A DNA stretch of 64,000 nucleotides. It comes from Pilatotrama ljubarskyi (taxonomy: Eukaryota > Basidiomycota > Agaricomycetes > Polyporales > Polyporaceae). Where the stretch lies: positions 245,568-309,567 of the forward strand of contig MU277676.1 in the NCBI GenBank assembly GCA_022385805.1, written 5' to 3'. Positions 1 to 10,112 of the stretch are shown here, piece after piece. Below the pieces are notes generated by a model that saw nothing but the letters and a program-made list of their open reading frames with translations, searched no databases and was not told the DNA's origin. Each line of letters starts with the position of its first letter. Position 1 is the first letter of the stretch. Made by a program: the position numbers and the translations under genes.

Positions 1-57
1 GAGGGCCGCTGTTGGACGCGGACGGCCACCTAGCTAACTTTCATTTGTCGCGCGCAG

Positions 58-816
58 ATTACTTCGATCTGTACCTCATCCACAGCCCCCTCTCGGGGAA
101 GGAAAAGCGTCTCGAGACATGGCGCGCGCTCGTCGACTCCAAGAAGGCCGGGAAGCTCAGGTCTATCGGGGTGTCCAACTAGTGGGTTCTTCGTCGAGTT
201 TCCAAGCGCGCCGGGAAAGCTGAAGAGGCGTGGACGCTAGCTCGGGAAAGCACATTGACGAGATCCGCGAAGCTGGGCTCGAGCTACCGTCCGTGAACCA
301 GATCGAAGTGCGTGACGCGCAGCGAAATGCGGGTATATAGCACTTAACAGTCATTGTGCAGCTGCATCCGTTCTGCCAGCAGCGGCCGATCGTCGAATAT
401 TGCATGGCCAATGGGATCATCGTGCAGGCGTACTCGCCGCTCGTCCGCGGAAAGCTGGATGACCCCATGTTTGCAGAGCTCGCCAAGAAAGTGAGCTCCC
501 TCGCGCGATGTAATGCAGTACATCCGAAACTTACGTGTGCGTTTGCAGTACAACAAGAACGCTGGCCAGATCGCCATTAGGTGGTCGCTGCAGCACGGGT
601 CCGTGATTCCTACTCACGCGGTCGTTGAACCCGTCCTCACTCAATCATGTATCCTCTAGCTTCGTCCCGCTTCCCAAGTCCGCTCGCCCGGAACGCGTCG
701 AGTCCAACGCGCAGGTGTTCGACTTTGAGATCAGCCCGGAGGACATGGCAAAGCTGGACAGGCTAGACAAGGGCAAGGAGGGCGCCGTGACTTGGAACCC
801 AGTCGATGCGCCCTGA
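58..816 (+). CDS. Aldo/keto reductase, 3' part
   Basis: NADPH-dependent aldo/keto reductase; the 5' end lies outside the window. Exons read 58-181, 241-307, 362-490, 549-598 and 660-816, all with GT-AG introns that keep phase. The first visible exon begins with a DYFDLYLIH-type strand carrying the family His. It is followed by a GVSN motif, the VNQIE-LHPFCQQ segment and the C-terminal LPKSARPERVESN cofactor loop (K-S/R-R phosphate-binding signature of NADPH AKRs). The protein ends ...WNPVDAP. An apparent in-frame stop after GVSN is removed by the 182-240 intron, so I see no reason to call it a pseudogene. Substrate cannot be read from sequence; related fungal enzymes reduce aldehydes and ketones in the cytosol. 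Confidence 0.85.
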
Positions 817-1024
817 GCTTCACGAGACAGCCGGCTCAGACGACTCGAGCAAGGATGTGTATAAAGCGTAGTAGTAATTGTTAAAACGAAGATAAGCCGT
901 AGCTTCAACCGCATCATCTACAAGCTCGATCTAACCGGCATCAAAGATCAACTGTAGACCTCATTTGAAGAGCATACTACATAGCCCGTGTCACTGAACC
1001 CGAGGACAACATCAATGCCGTTGT

Positions 1025-1861
1025 CTACTTCACTTCCGCATATACATCCAGAGCATCGTGCAAACGTCCGAAAAGGCCTCCTTCCCAACCTCGCAACTCC
1101 TCCCACTCACTTTCCGGTAGGGTCACTCGCATCATCTGCAGCCACGCGCCGACGATCAAGTCCGCATAGCTAGCCTTGGTCCCGAGGAGGAAGGGCCCAC
1201 TCGTTTCCCTCAGGAACAGCTTGGCCAACCCGCCCAACGCCTCCCGGAACGACTTCTTGATCGTCTCCCGCGCCTCGCCCACCAGGATCAGGTCTTCCCA
1301 GCGTTGCACGCCTGCGCGCCGCATGAACTCCGCGCGGCTGGCTTCTTCAGTCTCCGGGTCGAAGGGTAGGTTCGGCGCCGCGAGCTGCACGTGCGCGGTG
1401 AACGCCGCGTCGACCATCGCGTTGAACTTGGCGTACTCGGGGTACTCCTTGTCGCGATACTCTGAGAGCGGCACGAGGAGCCATCCGCCCTTGAACTCGT
1501 GTTCGAGCGTCTGAGGAGGAAAGAGGTTGCCCGCGCCTGAGTCCGGAAACGTCTTTTGTAGGTAGACGGCGATGTCGAAAGAGTCGCCGACGACCGCGCC
1601 GGTGGTAGGGTCTTCGATGATGGGCAGGGTGTAAAAGTCGGTGCCGTCGGCGAACTTGCGACATGCTGGAACGCTGAGGCTCCTGCGGATCTTTGGGACG
1701 TCGGGTAAAGGAACCCAAGTGGTCGAGTATGGCACCCTTTTGAAATTGAGCGCGAAGCGTGTTTTCCAGGGGTTTGGTGAGCAGCAAGTTTGCTCGCGGG
1801 GTGGGCGCATGGCAATGTCATAGAAGATGATAGCACCGGATGCGGCCAGAGTGGTCAACAT
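1025..1861 (-). CDS. Glutathione S-transferase, etherase-like fungal class
   Basis: Single-exon 278-residue protein. The N-terminal thioredoxin-like half carries the SPNPWKTRFALNFK segment (about residues 28-41) that takes the place of the catalytic Ser/Cys loop in fungal GTE/LigE-like transferases. It also has the cis-Pro strand TLPIIEDP (about 78-85) and the glutathione-binding GDSFDIA turn (about 92-98). The rest is an all-helical C-terminal domain ending in a Trp-rich region. Family members conjugate or cleave ether-type substrates with glutathione and are expanded in wood-decay fungi. The start is uncertain: nine residues precede the IIFYDI strand. Upstream on the minus strand (beyond 1861) I see only short spurious frames. 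Confidence 0.8.
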   Translation of the reverse strand: MLTTLAASGAIIFYDIAMRPPREQTCCSPNPWKTRFALNFKRVPYSTTWVPLPDVPKIRRSLSVPACRKFADGTDFYTLPIIEDPTTGAVVGDSFDIAVYLQKTFPDSGAGNLFPPQTLEHEFKGGWLLVPLSEYRDKEYPEYAKFNAMVDAAFTAHVQLAAPNLPFDPETEEASRAEFMRRAGVQRWEDLILVGEARETIKKSFREALGGLAKLFLRETSGPFLLGTKASYADLIVGAWLQMMRVTLPESEWEELRGWEGGLFGRLHDALDVYAEVK

Positions 1862-2196
1862 GGGGTATGGCGGTACAGTGTTGATAGTAGGAAGAGTTGT
1901 TGTGGATGTCGTGGTTCTGGAGAAGCAGCGATGGTGGAGAATAAGTACCAGACCAAGGGCCCATATATGCTCCGCTCAACCTTTCTCAGTGCCGTCGCGA
2001 CGAAACTAAATGAATCATGTCGACTCATAGCAGAGAGCTTGAGAGCTCCGGAGCCGCACCATGAGTACGGCATCCGGTCGGACGCGTCAGCTTCAAAGCG
2101 CCCATATCATGTAGTACATGATCAAGGCCAGCCCGCGTTCGCAGCTCTCAGACGTGTGGGTGGGTGCGTGCCTTCACTTCGTTTACAGTAGTTGTG
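1862..2196. other. Intergenic, no gene seen
   Basis: Presumed promoter of the transferase gene on the minus strand. Similarity to the 59.7-kb block may begin weakly around 2170. No convincing coding signal. Confidence 0.5.
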
Positions 2197-2583
2197 TGAG
2201 TCCCCGTATCAGCGCAGAGGACGGATGGTCATGTTTGAGCACCTCTCACATGGCCTCCGTTGATCGTTATTTTGCGCCATCGTCCACTGGCACTCGGTGT
2301 TCGTCGGTCGTCCGAACCCGACGTCGGAAAGGCCGACGGTGCAAACGTCTCTATCACGTCGGCTGCTGTCCGATTTGCTCTGGAATACGTGCGGATGCAG
2401 TCAGAATTCTGGAGTTAGAATTGAACGAGATATGGAATTCGCGTAGCATTGTGCTGCTCTGCTTGGGCCCCCTCAGATCATTGGAGTTGTTTGGATGACG
2501 GCCGGAAAAACGACGCGAGAGGCCTCTGTCATAGCACGCACGGACGTTCAGCAACACAGTGCCTATAACACCTCACGAATCGT
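2197..2583 (+). repeat. Diverged copy of the promoter block of the 60-kb gene
   Basis: This stretch aligns base by base, with indels, to 59709-60078, which is the promoter and leader of the gene starting at 60110. By eye roughly three quarters of positions match, with near-perfect runs such as catgtttgagcacctctcac and cacctcacgaatcgt. Both copies are in the + orientation, about 57 kb apart. The TATA box of the downstream copy (tctataaaag) is tctgtcatag here, so the motif is destroyed. Similarity stops about 30 bp before where the ATG would be, and no related coding sequence follows. I infer a segmental duplication relic rather than an active promoter. A dispersed non-coding element is the alternative. 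Confidence 0.8.
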
Positions 2584-3835
2584 CGCCGGTGCACCGTTGT
2601 ACAGGCTTTGACTGTAGTCTACATAAACATGATTCTTGACACTCCGGAGCAACAGATGAACTTGGCAGGAGTATAGTGTGAAGCGACCAAGTCGTCGGAT
2701 CGGGCTGGCTTCCCACGAAATCGGCACGAGCGGGGAGCCGGAAAAGGCAGAGGGGTGTACCTGGAGTCTCCCGAGCGCAGTCGGAGGGACGAGAGGCGTC
2801 AATGGTGTACAGACTGAGGGTCGACAACGCACCATCGATGAGAACAAAGTGCGTTCTCGTCAGCAGCTTGATATACATCATATATAGTCCGTATGTACGC
2901 TATAGGTCTGAAGCAGATTAAGACAACACTCGGGGTTGAAGGACTAGTCAGGACATACCCATAGTATTACGCCGGTCCGCCAGTTCAAGACCACCATCTC
3001 CTTTGGAGCGGTGAGATAGCCCACGTGAACGTTCCAGGCTACCACGTAACTAAGAACCTGTAAGCTTGTGTTCATGAGCATATGAGGATTAGAGAGCCGG
3101 AGTGTGCCTTTCGGCTGCGGCGGGCGGGCGCGAATGGAAGTTGTTGGAAAGCGACGCAAACACAAGAGACACGTTAGCAACGGCAGTGATGAAGACGGGA
3201 TATCAGTTCATGTCGATACGCTGGCGAGGAATCCGCGCAGACTCACGGTAAACCGGCTCCTGGACTTGGAGTAATACACGCATACACAATGAGATCCTGT
3301 GCAGGCCCATCACGCTCCATAGATCCGGCTGTGACGCAAACCAATCTTCCGAGCCCTTGTAGTCAACTACACGCACGTCGATACGGGCCGTGAACGGCGC
3401 GGCCGGCTGGTATAGCCTCAGAGATCCGAGTCCCGCGTCCGGTCGCACATTCACAAGTCTCGTCCTAAACCTTGACATGACCGTGTTGATGCCGATAACG
3501 GAGAGGCAATTGCAGCGGAAGTTTGCCAGCGGACCAAGCCGCGCAATACGCGCGTAGTCTGTCAAGGTGCTCGCGAGTACATGCCCCACCAGGGGGACAA
3601 TCAACCATCCCAGCGAAGGCGAGTATTGCAGCTCGACCGTCTCATCAATCAAGCGCGGCAGATCGCTGCCTGCCTAAAATATAATAGCACATGTCAGCGC
3701 GAACGAAAGCGTGGAGGCTACACTTGAATTTGTGTGACCTACCTTTCTGCACGACAATATGCTCTGCTCATCGAGTTCACCAATGATACGTGTTTGCAGC
3801 TCCTCAGGGAGCTGGACTATCAGGCTGTCGGCCAT
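2573..3835 (-). pseudogene. Truncated F-box protein gene
   Basis: The first exon (3743-3835) encodes a 31-residue F-box start with LPEELQTRIIGELDEQSIL. Exon 2 is 3247-3673, then 2959-3114 and 2573-2866. The order and content match the F-box gene at 14586-16374: the Leu-rich start, an SLGWLIV-type middle, the NWRTGVILW motif (NWKTGVLIW in the other gene) and a following LSLYTID strand (LKLYNLD). The other protein continues for about 200 residues. This one runs out shortly after, and its stop codon lies inside the last bases of the copied promoter block. The 3247 donor is also out of phase with the next exon. I read it as a decayed paralog truncated at a rearrangement junction. Confidence 0.6.
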
Positions 3836-4204
3836 CTTGTGCAGCGGGGAGTGTATCGAAGTCAGAGGACAACAATGCCCAGTCAGAGTGAATGCAAGAT
3901 CGATGGCTGCTACAAGCAAATCGATCTCCAGCCGACTGCAGCGTGCTCAGCATTCACGCGTTCATGCATGCGTGCTGTAAGCCGTCGCTTCGAACTTGGC
4001 GCCGCACGAGAATAGTAGGTGACGGGTCCGCTGGTATTGTTATCTGCATGCTGCACACGTCCATAACCGTCGCCGGAGAGAATATACTACCACATTACAG
4101 ACGTTCAGCATCATCCGTGGCTGGTTGTACACGCCATATTAGTTATAATTGCGGTACGAAGTCCATATCCTCACATTGGAGACGTACTTGTGCAGGTACT
4201 GCTA
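3836..4204. other. Intergenic, no gene seen
   Basis: Lies between the start of the F-box pseudogene and the stop of the next minus-strand candidate. No RNA gene or repeat recognised. Confidence 0.5.
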
Positions 4205-4988
4205 TCATAGCTCTTCCGTCCTAGCCTTGTCCGTCGAGGCGCTGGTGTCGGCCTGAGCTGCACGAGAAACCTGTCCACCAGGAGTGGGAGTTGTGGCCCG
4301 TTCATCCGTAGGAGTGCGTGAGCCGGACGAGTCCTCTACGAGCTCATCCGGGTTCGCAGTCGCAGGTCCAGTGGACTTGATCTGTCCAAGAGGGTTGCTG
4401 TGGACGTCCGCTGTTGTATCAATGTGTCAGCTGCAAACGCTTGATTGGCCGCACGTCGGACGTACGGCGATCTGCGTAGCTCGGGTTGGGTCCGCGTAGA
4501 TGCGAGAAGTTGTGGGAATCGTGCGTCCAGGACGCGGATGTGCGATTCTGCTCAACAGACGAGCTTCTGTGCAACGTGGCTTTTCGGGCGCGGGTCGACA
4601 TAACGATCCGGAGGATGAGGAACACTAGAAAGGACAGAGTGTAAGTATGTCTTCTCGATATCGCGGAAGTGTGGGAAGTGCGTAGACGGCGGATATTGCA
4701 ATGAGTAAATACCAGTCGTACACTACGCTACGCTCCACTTGCATGGGAAGGCCCGCACTCGGGGTCGGTATCAGATAAGTCATGCTGTACGGTAAGTGGA
4801 TCCTTTGGTGGTGCTCCGGTGGCAGCTCCTGCCAAAATGGCCGTGGACGGTAACCAACACCGTGAATGAGTGTTCCGGTACATGCAGTTGAGCCATATGT
4901 TTGAGCGAATTAGCAGAAGTTGAGCACGCTGTCCTGGTACTGTCCGGGTCCATGTGGGAGACACGATGAAGAGTTCATCGACGTTCAT
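4205..4988 (-). CDS. Uncharacterised protein with Ser/Thr/Pro-rich acidic tail, model uncertain
   Basis: The 3' end is supported. A frame at 4625-4480 encodes a hydrophobic FLILRIV stretch followed by basic STRARK. It splices with a good gtacgt donor and acag acceptor (about 4427-4481) into a Ser/Thr/Glu-rich tail ending ...KARTEEL at stop 4205-4207. This resembles the last membrane helix and cytoplasmic tail of basidiomycete multi-pass proteins. Upstream, a frame with DWYLLIAISA (about 4690) could be the rest of the helix, but the junction at 4625 does not close in phase with any GT-AG pair I can find. The 5' end near 4988 is a guess. It could be a pseudogene. Confidence 0.35.
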
Positions 4989-6050
4989 CGGTCGGAGTCG
5001 AGCTCACCGAGTCGGGCCGCGGAGTTCCACGTGGTGGGAATCGTCGTGCGCGTCTCCCTCCCTCTCTCTCTCTCACATACACGCTCGCTCGCGCGCGCTG
5101 TCTATGTCTATGCCGCTACTCCTTTGATGCACGACTATCACCGTCCCGCGGCTTATCTGTCGCATACATGGCTATTCGTACCCGGCGTGCAAACGTCTCG
5201 GAGACGACTCGAATACAACTGCATGCTCAAGCTTAGCTCAAGCTCTCTCGGACTGTTGGCCTGAACTGGCGAGACAGCGACTCGACGATAGATCCCCGCT
5301 CTCTCCTTTTGGCAATGGCGGCCGAGGTCTCAGTACACAGATCAGTCGTACAGTATTGCCAAAGCCGCCAGGTCACTTCACCTGCGGCAGCATCGACTCA
5401 GGCTCGCGACGACGATATGAACGCTCAACTAGTTTCAGGTTGATTCTCGCAGTCCATATAGTATAGCATCACGCTTTCATCGACTGCGACTGCAAAAGCA
5501 GTCCCCGAGCACGCTTAGTAAGTGAATCCTACTTATTCAGTAGTGCGCTGGCGGGTTCCCCGGACTCCGAAGTCATGCTGAGGTACAACATGGCTGATGC
5601 CCGTGCCTTGTGCGGATCTCCTCAGCCCATGTGCCCTTTGCGAAGATGCAGACGAAGCTGCTTATGCCTCAGTGGCATAGCCCCTTCCATCGACCGTTGC
5701 GCGCTTGAGGCTTGCCTCGGTACGGCACGTAGCTCCGAACCGTACGCGTAAGGCCTCACTACTTCACCCGGTCTATCTGCCAAGCCCAAGGCTTTCTGCG
5801 CAGAGTCTAACCACGGCCGTAGACCACGCGCGCTCCGAGACTCAAGAAGCTCAGATGATAGTCGCATGATGTCACTTGCGATGCACTGCAGGTGTCTCGC
5901 GGTACCTATGCCATGAGCCGACCGCAACCTCGACACCACCAACTGAAACCACTTCGGCATGACCGCCGACGGCCTTCGCATCGTACACTATATATGTATC
6001 GCCGGTCACCGGTAAGCTCATCTCGCGCCGCGGTGCTCTCATCCTCTGCC
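4989..6050. other. Intergenic, no confident gene
   Basis: Contains a CT-rich run near 5060-5080 followed by CGCTCGCT repeats. A 119-residue minus-strand frame at 5622-5981 has no recognisable motif and no splice-linked partner, so I do not call it. Confidence 0.45.
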
Positions 6051-7543
6051 ATGGCCTATAATTACTATCGAACGTCTGTTCCTGGCTGGGGTACTTCGCA
6101 GGTCAGTGTGCCTAACCATCGCGTCTTGCGCGTTGTTCTGAAGTATCTCGTCTGAAGTTCCAGTTCGGTCCGCCATGGGCGCCCTCTTTCCAACCGCAAC
6201 CCTCTTGTGAGATGTCTTGTGTTTGCGTCGCTCACGCATAGCTGATCGCTTGAATGAAATCAAGGGGGCGGCCTTGACTTCTATAATGCGCACGCAGTCA
6301 ATCCCGACCCGTACGTCCAATTCCAGACGGCTCGGTCTGGATCGTCGACTCAAGTGATGTTCTCTTCCAGTTCCCTATACAGCTCGGTAATGGCTCGTGC
6401 TCCTGAGTTCTCTGCGATGGGCATTGGTCACCGCCACGCGCGCCGCTGGCATAGTCAAGTCTACAGCGGACTAGTAAGTTGTACTGGCCTCCGCTCCAGA
6501 CAAGCACCGCCGCTTACCGACTTCAATGTGTTTCAGGCCCCGCTGAGTCAGTTACTTCCGACTGACATCGGTGCTGCCGCAGCATACGAGATGTACCGAA
6601 CTTGGAAACATAACTCGTTCCTGTACGAACCTCTCACTGCCGATCGCGCTCAGCAGCGCGAAGGCCTCATTGGCATGGCCATAGCCGAAGGTAACATATA
6701 CCGTCTATCGTTTGATTCCCGATTCTGACTCGGACGTTGAACAGCAACGCGACTATGGCAGTATACAGGACGTCCCATGGACGTATATGGCCTCAGAGCC
6801 GCGTGCGAGGCGGCAGCGGCAGCAGCTTCCGTGCTAGCTGATCGCGTGCGTGCCCTAGGTTCATTCATGTTCAGGTCGGAGACTGACCCTCGACATAATA
6901 GCTACTGAGCCGCCTCGGCTCGTACGGATCCTTTGGCGCGGGGGCGTCGCCATACATGGCCTCCGGCGGTCTGTCGTACGCTGGCACCCCCATCCCGGGC
7001 ACTCCAGCCAGCCTTGGCATTCCGGGTGCAGGGTTCGACACGCCACTTCCCGGAGCCTCTCCTCTCCTCGGCGCATCCGGCGCGATGCTTCAGGGCGGAG
7101 GCTCTCCTTACCCTGCTGGCGCAGCATTGCCCGGCGGGTATGGCGCAGGAGGAAACATGCAGACTGTGCCACCAGGCTCGACGATCATCGTCGATCGACC
7201 GCGGAGCCGCCACTCGCATAGGCATGGAGGACATCATCATCACCACCACCACCACCATCGACGTTCCCGCAGCGTCGACGTGGTCCGCCCTGGAGGTGGA
7301 TATAGTGGGTACGGAGGTTATGGCGGTGGTGGTTATGGCGGCTATGGCGGCTATGGCGGTACCAGTGGTTACGGAGGTTATGGCGGGGGCTACGGAGGTT
7401 ATGGCGGTGGTTACGATGGTGGCGGGTACGGTATGGGAGGGTACGGGGCGGGCGGATATGGAGGTGGACTCGCACAGCACCTCGCGGCAGGCGTCGGTGC
7501 GGGGTTAAATGCGACGGGCTTTGGGTACGGGCGGCGGTACTAG
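6051..7543 (+). CDS. Gly/His-rich protein with helical N-terminal domain
   Basis: Seven exons (6051-6101, 6164-6206, 6265-6310, 6371-6473, 6537-6690, 6745-6845, 6902-7543) join in phase to 379 residues. The N-terminal part is Tyr/Pro-rich. Residues about 80-165 form Ala-rich helices (GAAAAYEMYRTWKH; REGLIGMAIAEATRLWQYTG) that loosely recall the CipC/DUF3759 type found in fungal stress proteins; this is a weak resemblance from memory. The C-terminal exon is low-complexity: a Gly/Pro/Ala stretch, a run of nine His after RHSHRHGG, then many GGYGGYGG repeats and a final FGYGRRY. It has no signal peptide. The His run could bind metal and the GGY repeats could phase-separate, but both are inference. 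Confidence 0.75.
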
Positions 7544-8193
7544 ACGGAGAATCATCTATAATCTGTACTATACTACCACCTAATACTTGTACCAATACGC
7601 TGATGGCTTTCAGCGATGTATTGTATCTTGTGGCTGACCGGGCGCTGACACCGGCCGCCGGATTCGAGCCCTTCCGCTCGTTGGACATGCATGCAGACAC
7701 CCGCATAGATATGGCCCTTGGCGCATCAATGGATCTCTCCAACACCTGGACCGCTTTTGGTCCGAAGCGGTCCACTGTGTGAACATCATACGATCATGGC
7801 AGGCCCTGTGCTACGGCAGTATGATACTGCAGAGAGCTATGCGGGTAGTCATGATATATATCGCGAATATAGAAGGGGCAGTTCTGATATCGCTCTAGAG
7901 CAGGTGCCATTGTACGCAATGGACTGCAGATTGCCTCCGCTACTATTATATTAGTACTACTATAGGTAGACAACCTCCTTCGTGAATGCAGCTGCGATCT
8001 CTGAACCGCCATATCACTACGCTCCTGTCCCCCGTACGGCAGCGACGCGACTGCGGCTAGCGGTGCCGAACAGCATCGACTCATCAAGGTGTTTGTCTGT
8101 AGGGCTCGAGTATATGACGGCCTTCACAGTCGAGCTGTCCGCCCTCAGAATACAACGCCACCGACCGCGACCTCACAGGCCTCACAACTCGTG
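7544..8193. other. Intergenic, no gene seen
   Basis: 3' region of the Gly-rich gene and promoter of the next gene. A GATATATATCGCGAATATAG-type AT-rich patch lies near 7850-7870. Confidence 0.5.
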
Positions 8194-9068
8194 ATGATCC
8201 CGAATATGCGACTCTTCCTCCTTGCGACCGTCACCGCGGGCCTCGTCGCACCCGCCTTCGCAAAGTCCTCCATCGTCGTACGACCCAACCTCACCGTCGT
8301 CTCGCCCTCGCCGGTCCACGACCTTCACGACCTGCCATCCCTCTTGTCGCCCTCGTCGAGCGGCTCATGTTCGACCTCATCTCTGGAGAAGAGCCCCGCC
8401 GGGCTCGAAGCTGAGGGCGAACCAGAACCCGACCTCAGCCCGCCCTCGATGTGCATCGCGGGCGTGCACGAGCCGTGTGCGCTGATGGACGTGCCCCGCA
8501 CCTGCGCCTCCGGACCCACGAACCTCGACCTCGCCACGAACTACACCTTCGTGAAGGTCCGCTTCTCAGTCGTGGGCTGTAACTGTGCGCATCGCCCGCT
8601 TGCCTTCCCAGCCCGAAGTGGCCTAACTCACTCCGTATGTCGTCCTCACAGGGACCCTCACAATAGGCTTCCAGAATTCCACCACAGGCATACCTATCCC
8701 GATGAACGGGAAGGACGTCTCGGAGTTCTCGAAGGCCCTTGTCCCGGGGTGCTGTACGCGAGCTCGACGTTGGTGGCAGTGGCTGCTGGAGATGGCGCTC
8801 ACCTTTGCCGTCGGCTACACTGTCCAAATCATCCTGAGGTACTTGCCTATATGGGGTATGTTTCGTTGAACGGTGGAAGGAAGGAATGGGAGAACTTGCG
8901 TGTCTTGCACATATAATACCGATGAGTCGGCGTCTGAGCGGCCATAGTCTGTCCAAGTTCTGGGGTTGGGTATTCCTGGGAGTCTTCAACATAGCGCTCT
9001 ACGACAGCTTCACGAACTCCTCTCACCAACTATACCTCGACGGGGAGGAGGAAGAGGGAGAGAGATGA
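8194..9068 (+). CDS. Small secretory-pathway protein with C-terminal membrane segment
   Basis: Three exons (8194-8584, 8652-8838, 8948-9068) give 232 residues in phase. It starts with a signal peptide (MIPNMRLFLLATVTAGLVAP, cleavage likely after AFA). A Ser/Pro-rich region follows, then a short Cys-containing segment (MCIAGVHEPCALMDVPRTC) and N-glycosylation sequons NYT, NWT and NST. A juxtamembrane CCTRARRWW leads into one or two hydrophobic helices (LTFAVGYTVQIIL; FWGWVFLGVFNIALY), and the tail is acidic (LDGEEEEGER). I do not recognise the family. The layout suggests a type I membrane protein of the ER, Golgi or plasma membrane. The 5' start could also use the second Met (RLFLL). Confidence 0.65.
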
Positions 9069-10112
9069 GGGAAGGACGACTCGGTGAATACCGAGTCTCC
9101 GTCACCGTTCGAGCGCTCGACGTGCTTGACACGGTCACGTGCCATCACGCGGGCGCCTCAAGCGCGTCGACGCGTCGCGACCTAATAAGATCCCGCCCCC
9201 GATTCCGAAAGGCTTCACTTGCGTCGCCCCGAGAGAGCTTCCGAAGCAACACGCGATACATCCATTCCGACCAGAACCGAACAGACACAACCGGGACTAC
9301 AGGAACGATACAGGACAGTAGTACGGTCACGACGATGCGATGCGGTACACCTAAGCACCCGGTCGACGAGCGAGCTACAGTACACGACAGACGACAGAGA
9401 GACACCAGACAGGTAGAGAAGGAGCGAAATGAAAACCGAGACCGAGCGTGTGAGACATATCCGGCGCGAGATACTGTATAAACGAGACCGTGAGGGAGAT
9501 GCGTGCGCAGAGGTATAGCGTGTATGAATGTCCTGCGAGCGTGCGAGACCGAGACTGGGAGAGTGACTGGGAATGCGCGAGAACTCCGAGAGTGCGAAGA
9601 TGCGAGGGTATAGTACAATGTAGAGAGATAGACACGGATGGGATGGGATGGGATGGAATGGGATGGGATGGAATGGGATGGGAGGGGCGTGCGAAAGCGC
9701 AGATCACGAAAACAGTGCGGGATGGAGAGTGCAGAGGGTGGACAGTGGATGGACCCGTGCGAATCCTTGAACACCGAGATGAATGCCGGGCAGGGGCGTG
9801 CGGAGCAGACGTGAGAGGGGTCGCGACGGGCGGTGTGCAACGGGTGGGAGGACGCGGGGTGCAGAGGCGGACGACGATGGATGGACGGGCGGACAGATGA
9901 ATAAGAAGACTAAAAGCAGGCGAATGCCACGGCAGAGGATATGAAGACGCGCAGACGGAGCTCGCACTCTAGCCAAACAAGCGAGCTCAGCGCGCTCGAA
10001 CGAATTGGAGAGAAAGGACAAAGGCTGGTATAAGAGATGAATAGATGAGAACGCACGTCCAACAAGACCCAACACCGAATAAATAGGGGGTCACACCGTC
10101 CATCGCGACCGC
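9069..10112. other. Long gene-free stretch between a + and a - gene
   Basis: Convergent 3' region. Open frames here (up to 231 residues on the minus strand) are Ser/His/Pro-rich without motif or splice partners. It contains the pentanucleotide repeat listed separately. Confidence 0.5.
9636..9685 (+). repeat. (GGGAT)n-type microsatellite
   Basis: About ten tandem copies of a GGATG pentamer with occasional GGAATG variants. Simple sequence, not telomeric. Confidence 0.9.

Noticed and set aside
179..240. In-frame stop in the aldo/keto reductase right after GVSN
   Set aside because: A GT-AG intron at 182-240 removes it and restores the conserved frame, so it is not evidence of a pseudogene.
2197..2583. 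Promoter-block copy as a MITE or LTR
   Set aside because: I found no terminal inverted repeats, no target duplication and no LTR-type ends; kept as a duplication of unknown mechanism.
5622..5981. 119-residue minus-strand frame
   Set aside because: No recognisable domain, no splice-linked exons and ordinary intergenic composition.
9636..9685. GGGAT-type repeat as interstitial telomere
   Set aside because: The unit is a pentamer unlike the TTAGGG-type fungal telomere repeat; simple microsatellite.
9145..9840. 231-residue minus-strand frame
   Set aside because: Ser/His/Pro-rich low-complexity translation across a pentamer repeat, with no motif, start context or partner exon.
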